Below are positions 11,880 to 24,815 of a stretch of DNA of 64,000 nucleotides, one piece after another. Made by a program: the position numbers and the translations under genes. Where the stretch lies: contig CAMRHE010000077.1 in the NCBI GenBank assembly GCA_947044405.1, positions 3,534,001-3,598,000 on the forward strand. The letters run 5' to 3'. The notes beneath the pieces are model-generated. The model saw only the letters and a list, made by a program, of their open reading frames with translations, did not search any database and was not told the DNA's origin. The stretch's first letter is position 1, and every line of letters begins with the position of its first letter. This DNA comes from Leptodactylus fallax. Lineage: Eukaryota; Chordata; Amphibia; Anura; Leptodactylidae.

Positions 11880-13005
11880 TTACTGCTTCTGCCTGACCAT
11901 GGCTGTCAGCTATTTATGAAGTAGTCGTAGTCGGAGCACGAGTTGAAGTCGGTCTGTAGAAAAATAGAGAAATCTGTGGTTTGGTGTACTGCCTCCACCG
12001 TTCTCTTTAACACATGAAGAAATGACTGTAATGGTTCATATAATCTGTAAAAGTTGTTTGGTACTGTTCCAGAATATTCTTTAAAAACATTTCTATGACA
12101 TAAAAATGCAGCCAAGTATTAGAGTTATCTTACTGTATTGTATGAAGTACTAGAGCTTTCCCAAATACATGCCATTTATACTTGGGCGCAGCTGATTTTT
12201 CAGAATGTGTATTATTTACAGTCCGTCCCTAATTAATGAGTGCTAGCATTTACTGATAAAGAATGCAGTTCAATCTGTCAAGCCACATCAGGTCACTCCT
12301 GGCTAATAACATTATCTACCACAATTTGCTTTATGCCTCTTGTACCATGCAGTTAATGGCTCTGTGTGTTTGGCCTCATTGCTAGAGCAATAAATGAGAT
12401 AGTCTGCTGCCCCTCCTCTGATATGGATCAGATCAAAGTGTAATGGACTGAATGAGAAGGATGCAGTGCTACACATGCCCATTAATAAATTCAGGTTGGT
12501 ACAAATGCATATTACACATATACTGTACATAGCTACAGTGCTAGGAATTACTAGTGGTCTAAATTTAATTAAATAAATAATAATAATGATATTAACAGTC
12601 AATGTATTAACATTCATACCTCACTGCTGTAATGTCATTGCCAGATGGTAGGTGAATCAGTTCCTGTGGCAGGAGGCATGCTGATGCTATATTACTATAA
12701 ACCACATTGTGTACCAGTCTGATCTGTTTTGTATTACATGGTGCACGTGCCAACTATTCATCAATACACAAAAAAGGAGTATTATTCCATTCAGAAAATT
12801 TAGCTTTATTAGGCTCCATGCACATGAATGTGTCCTTTTGTGCTGGCCATATTTTTAGTTTCAAAGATATTTATTGAATTACACATCAAAGAAAACTTGC
12901 ATGGCAAACAACAAAACAGTCATAAGTCACTACCTTTCTATATTATATTATATTGCAATAAGAATCATGCTATGGACTTGAGAATTTCCAGCTTTCTAAT
13001 GCTAG
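11880..13005. other. Unique DNA; possible conserved non-coding segment at 12180-12480
   Basis: No gene is recognised. The segment 12180-12480 is non-repetitive, with CTAATTAATGAG and similar motifs. Around 12811 a phrase GGCTCCATGCACATGAATG resembles a MITE end. Confidence 0.2.
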
Positions 13006-13009
13006 GTTC

Positions 13010-13265
13010 ACACTAGCTTCGCCTCTCCATTGTTTGGGTCCATGGGGAAACCCGAACAATGGAGAGGCGTACCGCTAGAACAACAGTAACATATGGAGCC
13101 CAGTGGAACCCAATGACTATAATAGGGTCTCTTGGATGTCCGTCGTTTTTAAACTGAAACCTCTGGAAGAAAAAGTCCTCCGTACAGGACATTTTCCTCG
13201 GCCGATTTTTGGCAGACACTGCGATGGTGCATTTGAATGGAGTATAAAATATCCAATTCACTTGC
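13010..13265. mobile_element. MITE fragment with internal hairpin; same family as 63495-63690
   Basis: It starts GGTTCACACTAGC. A 20-bp hairpin follows (13020-13039 against 13050-13069, CGCCTCTCCATTGTT stem, one mismatch). The downstream part (GACTATAATAGGGTC, GTTTTTAACTG-like, GGACATTTT, GGCAGACACTGCGATG) recurs at 63550-63660. The opposite end was not found. Confidence 0.55.
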
Positions 13266-13695
13266 ATTAACTGGAAAAAATTGTTGGATTCTGTCAGGGT
13301 TCAGATATGGAAGTCATGCTGCAAATATCCGGAAAAAATAATAAGCATGTGTGCATGGACAAACACACATGTTCTATGCTATACACAATTTACGGCATAG
13401 ATGTTGTATTGCATATACAGTATATTACCTAACCCAAGCAAAACCTATTTACTGATCACAATAATATTTTTATAACATATGGAAAACTACTTATTTGTGA
13501 GAGCAACATATGTGCTAACAGTATTATGCATACACTAAATTGACATATTGGGGTGTCCACTCTCCAACCAGTGCTGCCAGTGCCACAATGTGTAGGGATA
13601 TACCCCTTTGACAAGAGGAATGGTAACACTGAGTTATTATTTGGCAAAATGAGTAATATCAGAGGAATGGCACAATGCAGAGCTCTAAGGAAATA

Positions 13696-15344
13696 CAGTC
13701 ATATGAAAAAGTTTGGGCACCCCTATTAATCTTAATCATTTTTAGTTCTAAATATTTGGGTGTTTGCAACAGCCATTTAAATTTGATATATCTAATAACT
13801 GATGGACACAGTAATATTTCAGGATTGAAATGAGGTTTATTGTACTAACAGAAAATGTGCAATATGCATTAAACCAAAATTTCACCGGTGCAAAAGTATG
13901 GGCACCTCAACAGAAAAGTGACATTAATAGTTAGTAGATCCTCCTTTTGCAAAAATAACAGCCTCTAGTCGCTTCCTGTAGCTTTTAATCAGTTCCTGGA
14001 TCCTGGATGAAGGTATTTTTGACCATTCCTCTTTACAAAACAATTCCAGTTCAGTTAAGTTTGATGGTCGCCGAGCATGGACAGCCTGCTTCAAATTATC
14101 CCACAGATGTTCAATGATATTCAGGTCTGGGGACTGGGATGGCCATTCCAGAACATTGTAATTGTTCCTCTGCATGAATGCCTGAGTAGATTTGGAGCTG
14201 TGTTTTGGATCATTGTCTTGCTGAAATATCCATCCCCGGCGTAACTTCAAATTCGTCACTGATTCTTGTACATTATTCTCAAGAATCTGCTGATACTGAG
14301 TTGAATCCATGCGACCCTCAACTTTAACAAGATTCCCGGTGTCGGCATTGGCCACACAGCCCCAAAGCATGATGGAACCTCCACCAAATTTTACAGTGGG
14401 TAGCAAGTGTTTTTCTTGGAATGCTGAGTTTTTTGGACGCCATGCATAACGCCTTTTTGTATGACCAAACAACTCAATCTTTGTTTCATCAGTCCACATG
14501 ACCTTCTTCCAAAATGAAGCTGGCTTGTCCAAATGTGCTTTTGCATACCTCAGGCGACTCTGTTTGTGGCGTGCTTTCAGAAACGGCTTCTTTTGCATCA
14601 CTCTCCCATACAGCTTCTCCTTGTGCAAAGTGTGCTGTATTGTTGACCGATGCACAGTGACACCATCTGCAGCAAGATGATGCTGCAGCTCTTTGGAGGT
14701 GGTCTGTGGATTGTCCTTGACTGTTCTCACCATTCTTCTTCTCTGCCTTTCTGATATTTTTCTTGGCCTGCCACTTCTGGGCTTAACAAGAACTGTCCCT
14801 GTGGTCTTCCATTTCCTTACTATGTTCCTCACAGTGGAAACTGACAGGTTAAATCTCTGAGACAACTTTTTGCATCCTTCCCCTGAACAACTATGTTGAA
14901 CAATCTTTGTTTTCAGATCATTTGAGAGTTGTTTTGAGGAGCCCATGATGCCACTCTTCAGAGGAGATTCAAATAGGAGAACAACTTGCAATTGGCCACC
15001 TTAAATACCTTTTATCATGATTGGATACACCTGGCTATGAAGTTCAAAGCTCAGTGAGGTTACAAAACCAATTTTGTGCTTCAGTAAGTCAGTAAAAAGT
15101 AGTTAGGAGTATTCAAATCAATAAAATGATAAGGGTACCCAAATTTTCGCACCGGTCAAATTTTGGTTTAATGTATATTGCACATTTTCTGTTAGTACAA
15201 TAAACCTCATTTCAATCCTGAAATATTACTGTGTCCATCAGTTATTAGATATATCAAATTGAAATGGCTGTTGCAAACACCCAAATATTTAGAACTAAAA
15301 ATGATTAAGATTAATAGGGGTGCCCAAACTTTTTCATATCACTG
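13696..15344 (-). mobile_element. Tc1/mariner element, copy A of a four-copy family, complete
   Basis: The element is 1649 bp and flanked by TA (13694-13695 and 15345-15346). The terminal inverted repeats are about 210 bp. The outer direct repeat (AAAAAGTTTGGGCACCCC) and an inner version (AAAAGTATGGGCACCTC, near 13892) give an IR/DR layout like that of some vertebrate Tc1 families. Left and right ends agree almost base for base. The transposase frame inside is open, so this copy looks structurally intact. Copies B, C and D lie at 41300, 48214 and 59518, all in the same orientation. Confidence 0.95.
13924..14946 (-). CDS. Tc1-type DDE transposase (copy A), open
   Basis: A 340-residue frame starts at the ATG of MGSSKQLSNDLKTK (14946). 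An open stretch continues upstream only from a TTG, so the ATG is preferred, and 340 aa is the normal Tc1 length. The N-terminal half holds two helix-turn-helix DNA-binding regions with the GRPRK-type linker (SGRPRKISERQRRR). The catalytic half has WTDETK (Asp 1), [19 protein letters not shown] (Asp 2) and [11 protein letters not shown] (Glu), with 34 residues between Asp 2 and Glu (DD34E). No internal stop or frameshift is seen. Differences from copies B-D include EGCKK for EGYKK, MQKK for MRKK, VANADTG for VANAGTG and NLKQA for NLKRA. It would cut and paste the element at TA sites. Activity is untested. Confidence 0.93.
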   Translation of the reverse strand: MGSSKQLSNDLKTKIVQHSCSGEGCKKLSQRFNLSVSTVRNIVRKWKTTGTVLVKPRSGRPRKISERQRRRMVRTVKDNPQTTSKELQHHLAADGVTVHRSTIQHTLHKEKLYGRVMQKKPFLKARHKQSRLRYAKAHLDKPASFWKKVMWTDETKIELFGHTKRRYAWRPKNSAFQEKHLLPTVKFGGGSIMLWGCVANADTGNLVKVEGRMDSTQYQQILENNVQESVTNLKLRRGWIFQQDNDPKHSSKSTQAFMQRNNYNVLEWPSQSPDLNIIEHLWDNLKQAVHARRPSNLTELELFCKEEWSKIPSSRIQELIKSYRKRLEAVIFAKGGSTNY

Positions 15345-15349
15345 TATGC

Positions 15350-16025
15350 CTCATAGTTTCATAGTTTTATTCATTAGGAGGCTAAAGACTCAATTTCTTT
15401 CAATATGGAGCTGAGTAGAGGATTCTTAAGTTACTGCAGCCCTTTACTTGTTTTCTGCTGCAAGACATATACATTGATAGATTAATTTGAATATCTTTTC
15501 CAAAGCAGGAACTACAAACTGTTTGGGAAGGATTGCCAACTTACATTTTTCATTTTTTTCTGGACAACCTATCCAATAGCACAGACAGCCAACATATTTG
15601 CATAAAAATTGTAACACCATAATGAATGCCAAAGATTATATAAGTCCTTTATCTCTTTATACTAAACTCCTTACCAGTATTTACTGCGATCTCTAAAATG
15701 AAGTTAGTTACAATCACAATGAAATTCTCAAGCACACACCAGCCTCAAGAAAGGCCCCTGTTTTCATACAGGGTTCAGAAATTAATGGATGATTGTTTGT
15801 GTGTCTATAGAGGGAACTTATTTGTTAATAAAATCCTGTGATTACAGCAGCATCAGTCAGCACTGATTCACAATAAGGCAGTCTCTCTTTCTGTGAAGTA
15901 TCTGAGGGAGTGAGAGATCTGTGACTGGGCTTTATTGAATCTGCAATATGACAGACAATAAGAATATCAATTGAATTACAAAGAAAAGAAAAGTCTGTAG
16001 CACAAATATTCAATGGGTGCAGAGA
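15350..16025. other. Unique DNA, no gene recognised
   Basis: No repeat or coding signal was recognised. Open frames are short and AT-driven. Confidence 0.3.
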
Positions 16026-16027
16026 TA

Positions 16028-16837
<810 letters not shown>

Positions 16838-16841
16838 TAGC

Positions 16842-18300
16842 TGATGCACTTGGGCCCTGGTGCCCAATTAGGCCAAAGTTCCCACTCCCACACAAGAAGA
16901 TACCAGTTTTGGAATTTACACATGGTAAACGGGGAATTCAAAAAAATATATTGTAAAGTAGAGCAAGAGCTTAATTTACACCTCTTTCTAGGGCCACTAT
17001 GTTTAGTAAATATCCATTAATTTTATTGGAATACAAGATCATGAAAAACACACTAAGTTAACACCCTCTACTCTCTTAGTGTCTCAACCAGTCCATAAAT
17101 TCACTGACTGTCCATGAAAAGCTTTTATTTAGTTGTAGCTTGGATTCATTTTGAAGTGGTAAGGACTTGAGCAAGTTCTTGTTATTGTAATGTTCACAGT
17201 AAAAGCTGGTAATGTGTTCAGATATTATACTTAGAAAGCCACATAAAGCTATTATAATCTTTATCATTCCTGTCGGATTTTACATTAGTCTATAAGAACT
17301 TGTTTTTGTTCATGAGTTTTGGCTAAGTTAATATCATTCACTTTCTCTCCTTACTATGTCTTTTTTTCAATTTACAGCACCATCTTCTTACCAACTCCGA
17401 TAACAGTTTCTGATGTCTTTACTAGTTTCAACGTGTGTGTTCAGACTCCATTGAAGCCGCACTACATCTACAGTATAGCAATACATGTTGATTTCATAAA
17501 AATATGGTTTAATGTATCCTGTAATTGGTATCCTGAAATTAACACAAATATTTACAAAGCTATTCTTCAAAGCGCTGAGATACATTGTATACATCCATGT
17601 GACATTAATGTATCACAGAACAGCTGAGAAGATGGTTTCTGACAATGCACAGAGACACTATACAGTTAATGCCGCAAACAGTCATTCCGATACGAATTTA
17701 GAGATGACTATTGTTCTGCACACCAGTGTTTCGATGCATCTACTGCCCTGAGGCGTTCTGCCTCTGCCATCTGGCTGGTGCCATCCAAACCAACCAAGCT
17801 CTAATTGTGCAAGACCTGATGCTTCCCTGAATTTTCATTCCTTTAATGAATATGACATTTTTTCTAATTGTTTATTAACTGGGTAGTGCGTGTAGTCGAA
17901 GTGTAGAAGATAAGCTGACTTGTGTTTCAATATGATTCTCACGTAAAAACCAAGAAAAATGGGAAAGTAGTGGATAAATATGGCCAGCCTGTGAGATGAA
18001 GTAAGAAAAGAGATGTTAAATGTTACATTCTGCTTGTTCTGGGCACAGTCTTACATCAACATGTGACAGCAAAATCAGTCCATTGATTTTATGGGTTGTA
18101 AGTTTTTTATTTTTTGATAGTGTTTTCCAAATTATTTTTACATCCGAATTTGAAAACCTTGATTTAAATTGGACACAGTTTTAGATATTTGGACATCATT
18201 CTTTAAAACCACTGTCCAGGGCTCCAACAGGACATTCAGTATAGTCTTAACTAATTGCGTTAAAAGTTACTCACCTACACTCTCTGTTTCCATGGATTGT
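16842..18300. other. Unique DNA; possible conserved non-coding segment at 17635-17870
   Basis: No gene is recognised. The segment 17635-17870 (from CTGACAATGCACAGAGACAC) is non-repetitive and of balanced composition, ending in TTTATTAACTGG-type motifs. It is a candidate for conserved regulatory DNA by appearance only. Confidence 0.22.
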
Positions 18301-18306
18301 CTTTTA

Positions 18307-18635
18307 GGCCAGGGCCCCACGTGGTATAAATGCCACGGAAAAAAATGCGGCGTTTTACAGACACTGCAAAGTGGATGGTATTCTAGCGAATCCTATCCAC
18401 ACATTGCGGAAAAAAAAGCACAGCAGACATGCTGCGATTAACAAAACTGTTACGTTTTGGAAATCGCAGTTTGTCAATTATACCTATGGAAACACCGGCA
18501 GTTTCCCTATAGGTATAATGAAAGCAGAAAGTCTGTTCTGTGAAAAGCGCTGTGAGAAAAATGCGATGCGTTGCCGCCACTGTTTTTCCTGCAGCACTTT
18601 TTTTTTGATGCAGCCTGCTAAGTGGGGAATTAGCC
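18307..18635. mobile_element. Harbinger-like MITE with TTA target duplication
   Basis: The ends are inverted repeats with some mismatch: GGCCAGGGCCCCACGTGG on the left, and AGTGGGGAATTAGCC on the right as the near-complement. Both flanks are TTA (18304-18306 and 18636-18638), the TWA duplication typical of PIF/Harbinger elements. The interior is non-coding and partly palindromic (TTATACCTATGGAAAC against TTTCCCTATAGGTATAA near 18477-18518). A relative lies at 27132-27354. Confidence 0.75.
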
Positions 18636-19007
18636 TTAGCCTGCTTCAGAATGGAATGTGCAGACAGGTGTTGTGAGTGACATCATCAGCTTTACCCACG
18701 CCAGCTCCATTTACACAGACTCAATGGCCTAACCTGAAGCTCTTAAACCCAGATGCAAAATCTACAAAAATGCCTTCCACCTATGATGTGTGCCAAGGTC
18801 CAGCTGCAGCCACTACTTCTGAACCCCCCATAGCTATATTCCTTATTCTGCTGTTGTATATCACATAGTTGTATAAGTAATGTGGTGTAAAAAAGACATA
18901 TGTCCACCATGCTCACCAAGGGATGGGAAAGGGCTTGACTGTATATCAGTACACTCTAAGTCTACTACTTCCCAACATGTCGCCAGTGGAGCAAAATGGA
19001 AGTCTGA

Positions 19008-19930
19008 CAGTCATGGTAACATAACATTGTCATGACTGCCACATGGATTGTGATAGCAGTTAACAATGATTTTGTGGAAGATGAATGTCAGGGCTGAATA
19101 TAGAGATTGTATCAATAGCCATTCCAGTTACTAACTTAAAGTTTCTCATGACCTTTTTAGGCTCAAGTTGTGACTATATCAGCCTATAAAATATACAAAT
19201 TGCAATAACTGTGTTCAGTATTGAGTTGTCCCCTCTTTTGCTGCTTTAAGGGCCTCCACTCTCCTAGTATAACAAGGCTTCAGACTAAACCTTGGACCAT
19301 GTCTTTGGTGTCATCCATTCCACAACGGAGATTGGACATTGATGTGGGATAATAAAATTCTTTTGTAGTCAGCATTCTAGTCTATTGCAGTGACGTTTCA
19401 TAGAAACTTAGCCATGACTGTACATAAAATTTATACACAGGACTTAGGTCACTGTATGTTTTGTGAAAGTCATGGTAACATGGCATTGTCATGATTACCA
19501 CTTGGATTGTGGCAGCAGTTTACAGCCCTCACCATGATTTTTGTGGAAAATGGATGTCAGGGTTGAATGTAGTGATTCATCCCTGACATAATATCTATAG
19601 TCATTGTCATTCCAATTAGTTGCATTATTAGGATCAAGTTGTGACTATGCCAGTCTATAAAATATGCAGATTGCAATAACTGTGGTCACTACTGAGTTGT
19701 TCCCTCTTTTGCTTCTTTACGGACCTCCCCTCTACTACAGTTACAAGACTTAAGACCATGTCTTTGAAGGTGTCCATTCAAGTGTCAACAAGGGAGACTG
19801 GACATTGAAGCTGGTTGATAAAATTATTTTATTGTCAGCATTTCAGTTTATCTCAGTGATGATTCATAGAAACTTAGTCACTGTACGTAAAATCTACTTA
19901 TACACAGGAATAAGGTGACTGCACATGGTC
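19008..19930. repeat. Diverged 459-bp tandem duplication (two units)
   Basis: Unit 1 (about 19008-19464) and unit 2 (about 19467-19930) align throughout. Both begin AGTCATGGTAACAT, share CAAGTTGTGACTAT, TTGCAATAACTGTG and CATAGAAACTTAG, and end with TTATACACAGGA. The corresponding starts, at 19011 and 19470, are 459 apart. Small insertions and many substitutions show that it is old. The function is unknown. Confidence 0.8.
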
Positions 19931-19931
19931 G

Positions 19932-21295
19932 CATTAAAAGAGACCTCCTGTGTGATGTCATATAAACCTGACAATAGTGCAGCCTTGGCCTTTTTAGGCT
20001 GCGGCCACAAACAGTGTGATCACAGCAGGTTAGTCGCCATTAAATCACTAGTGGCTAGCCACCTGCCTCTAAAGTAGCAGCACATTAGATGACATTAAAC
20101 ACATCTAATCCACATACTGTGGCTAAAATCCATAGTGCTAAGTGACTTGTGGTGCAGGTTATAAACCGCATCATGTCAATTGTTTGTGGGTTTTACCAGT
20201 GAATTTCAACCTTTACAGTGCAAAAGGTATAATCTACAGAGATACCCAGAAGAAACTTGCAGATGAGTCGCAGCAAAAACCACACAAGTTTTTAAATTGT
20301 ATATGTGAATGAAGGTCCTTTAACCATTTCTCGTACAAACTATAGTATGTACAGTGTAAACATATCAAGCTATCCAAGGGGAGCTTCACTGTAAATGAGG
20401 TGTGGATAATGGATCATTCTGAGCTACTGGTTATAGACAGGTTATAAAATAGTAAAATGATGATGACATCGATGTGATGTGATGCCTGGACTCATGCGTT
20501 CAGTATTATATATGATGAAAATTTAGTTAACTAAATTGGTTACTTAGCAGGACCCTATACACTATACACTATGATGTATCTTTAGGCCAATAAGAGATCG
20601 TATATTTGAATATAGTGAAACCTATCCAAAAAGACCCACTCTTTAAGACCACCCTTTCATTATATTTTCTGTGGTGTGAGATTTAGTTCTATTATATCCT
20701 GTGTATACTGCTCATCTTCTTGGAGAGGACTGTGGCCTACGTCTCCATTTTTAATGAAGGTATGGGTGGTTGTCTCATAAGGACAAGTGAATAAAAGTGG
20801 CATTTTAATATCATTAATAATCAATCTAAATTCCACCTATGTAGCTTAGGCTGTTGTCATAATAATGATATAAAGTTCAAGAAAATACAGCCTACTTTTT
20901 GTCTTGTACCCGGATCTATTCTTGTGTTGTATGTGATCTGTGAAGCAGAACATAAGTAAAATGAGGCCCTGTTCACATCAAGTTTGGCTTTCCTTTTTAA
21001 AATTACTATTTAATTTATTTTTATTTTTTAATAGATTTATTATCAGGGTTGTTCCATATATCTTTTTAATGTCTAACATTGTGGCTGAAGGAGCCATGAA
21101 CATGAAAACTATACTCATCTCTCCCCGGTCCTCTATTCCCAGCAGTGGCATGACTGGTCTTTTGTATGTGCCAGGTGACCACTGCACCTCTTCACAAATG
21201 GCAAATCACCCGCAGTCATGACTGGGGAGACATAATTAAAGTTTTTCATGAACCCGTCAGCAGCATGGTTAAAAATTACAAAAATATGTCAGATA
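19932..21295. other. Mostly unique DNA with a MITE end at about 19999
   Basis: At 19999 the phrase GGCTGCGGCCACAAACAGTG resembles the MITE end near 782. A full element could not be delimited. The rest is unrecognised. Confidence 0.3.
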
Positions 21296-21299
21296 ATCC

Positions 21300-22115
21300 T
21301 GTTGATGACAGGCTCGATACTTTTGAAAAATGTGCACCAGAATAGATGCGGTTTAGAAGTGTCTCACTTTATGACACATTTATGAAACAGAAAAGAATGA
21401 ATATGGAGCAGATTTTCTTTTGCAAAATAAACCAAGTTTAAAATGGTGAATTTTTGCCATTTTACTTTGTGCGTCATAAATTCCCGTTATGCGCCCCATA
21501 TTTGTCTCCTCAATAAGCCAGAGATGATTTGTGTTTCCTTATTTTGTGCCAAAAATTGTACATTTTTTGATGTGTGCACCAAATATTTGTTTGTTACAGC
21601 CTGTAAGTTAAGTATTTTGTCTACATATTTTGCCTACATATTTTGTCGACATGTTTTGTGCCAAATATTTGCCTCATGGTGAAGCTCAACAATTTTAGGC
21701 CCCTTGCAGATGGCCGTGGGCGAGTCCAGTGTGCTATCCAGGCTTTTCCCGGATAGCACACTGACCGATTCATTTCTGTCAGCCCACGTGTGCGGGCCGA
21801 CAGTCCGGGCCACAAAACTCAGGGCAGATCCTATTCCTGACTGGTTTTGCCATGCTTCTGTGGCTCCTTTTCATTGAATGAATGGGGCAACAGAAGCACG
21901 GCCGATGCACAGGTGGCACACAGATGACATCTGTGTGCTGCTCATGCACCGGCTTTGCCTTAGTTGGATGGTATTTGAGTCAGAATATTAGAGCTTCTAG
22001 AAACACTCCATATTTATGAAGGTCTGTACTAAATATGTCTAAAACTACGAACAGGAGTGGTAGTTTAAGACAATGCAAAGTTTCAGTTTTGATAAATGTG
22101 CCCCACTGTGTTGCA
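21300..22115. mobile_element. Larger MITE, relative of 51632-52525, carrying a nested MITE
   Basis: The wording on both sides of the nested insert (for example AAATTCCCGTTATGCGC, TACAGCCTGTAAGTTAAG, CTGAAGGT-like GAAGGTCTGTACTA, ATGTCTAAAACTA, AAATGTGCCCCA) recurs in the same order at 51815-52150 and 52515-52525. The right end GATAAATGTGCCCC matches the end of the second copy. The left end is degraded here. Confidence 0.65.
21698..21959. mobile_element. Nested Harbinger-like MITE
   Basis: It is flanked by TTA on both sides (21695-21697 and 21960-21962). The interior (GGATAGCACACTGACC, GAAGCACGGCCG, GTGTGCTGCTCATGCACCGG) is the reverse complement of the family also seen at 52160-52495 and 47945-48115. 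The host MITE sequence continues on both sides, which shows that this element inserted into it. Confidence 0.75.
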
Positions 22116-22316
22116 AATTAGGCCATGCTCCGTTCCAATTAGGCCACACACCCTTGTCCCTTTTCACACTGAGTCATTAAGGTGTCGAAAAAGTGTCTAA
22201 AATAGTTAATAAATGTGGAACACAGCAAATTAGACAGCTTTTTGTGCAAATTACATTAGAATTATGTCACAATTTGCCTGATAACCACCCCACCACCCCC
22301 CACAGTCTCTGGTTTT

Positions 22317-22343
22317 TAACCATGGATAGGGCATAAACTGAAC
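22317..22343. repeat. Left 27-bp target-site duplication of a LINE insertion
   Basis: The 27 bases from TAACCATGGATAGGGC to AACTGAAC are repeated exactly at 24789-24815. They bracket the CR1 fragment together with the Tc1 element in its tail. The length is typical of target-primed LINE integration. Confidence 0.85.
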
Positions 22344-23251
22344 AGGGGGAAGCTGAAAGCATGGGCAGAGACTTGGCAAATTAAGTTTAATGTAGACAAA
22401 TGTAAATGTATGCATTTTGATCAAAGAAATACAATTTATGATTATGTACTTATTAGTAAATTACTGGGTAAGACTGCCAATGACAAAGACTTGGGGATTT
22501 TGGTGGACAGTAAGCTTACTTTTAGTGAAAAGTGCCAGGAAGCTGCCGCCAAGGCAAATAAAATTATAAGACGCATCAAAAGAGGTTTAGATTCTCATGA
22601 CAAGGACATAGTTATGTCTCTATACAAATCACTGGTATGGCCACACATACACTATTGCACGCAATTTTGGGCCCCAGTACATAAGAAGGACATAATTGAA
22701 AGAGAGGGGCGACCAAGATTATTAGGGAAATGGGTGGATTGGAGTACAGAGATAGATTAACAAACTTGGGGTTATTTAGTTTAGAAAAAAGACATCTATG
22801 GGGAGATCATTCTAATGATCTTTTTGCTCCTAGGCCAGTGTCAGTGACAAGGGAACATCATCTACGTCTAGGGGAGAGAAATTTTCACCAGCAATATAGA
22901 TGGGGATTCTTTACTATAGGAGCAGTGAGGATAAGAAACTTACTGCCCCAGGAAATGGTAATGGTGGATTCATTGTACAAGTTCAAGGAAAGCCTAGATG
23001 CCTTTCTTGAACAGAAATATACAGTGTTATGGGTTTTAGATTTTGTTATGGCTTTTAGATTTTAGTAAGTACAAGTTGATCCAGGGTTTCATACTGATTG
23101 CCAGATTGGAGTCGGGAAGGAATTTTTTTCCCCTGACATGGGGCAATTGGCATAGGCCTTGTGTTTTTTTTTTTTGCCTTCTTCTGGATCAGTATTGTAG
23201 GGTTATAGGATGGACCTATGTCTTCATCTAACCTGATCTACTATGTAAGTA
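22344..23251 (+). mobile_element. 5'-truncated CR1-type LINE
   Basis: The translation contains blocks of the CR1 RT C-terminal region: KDLGILVDSKLTFSEK, AKANKIIRRIKRG, DIVMSLYKSLVWPH, then YRDRLTNLGLFSLEKR. Frames change between blocks, a piece is deleted near 22705, and the normal FADD core lies upstream of the truncation. The 3' untranslated part (GGGGCAATTGGC, a T-run at 23165, and ACCTGATCTACTATGTAA at the tail) matches the CR1 fragment at 62.7-63.5 kb. The element sits exactly between the 27-bp target duplications. Four tail bases continue after the Tc1 insertion at 24785-24788. Confidence 0.85.
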
Positions 23252-24784
<1,533 letters not shown>

Positions 24785-24788
24785 TATA

Positions 24789-24815
24789 TAACCATGGATA
24801 GGGCATAAACTGAAC
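24789..24815. repeat. Right 27-bp target-site duplication of the CR1 insertion
   Basis: This is an exact copy of 22317-22343. It lies just outside the Tc1 element that hit the LINE tail, so the duplication belongs to the LINE, not to Tc1. Confidence 0.85.

Noticed and set aside
11567..11919. Mirror-image open frames on both strands
   Set aside because: They are a by-product of the fold-back palindrome at 11452-11868.
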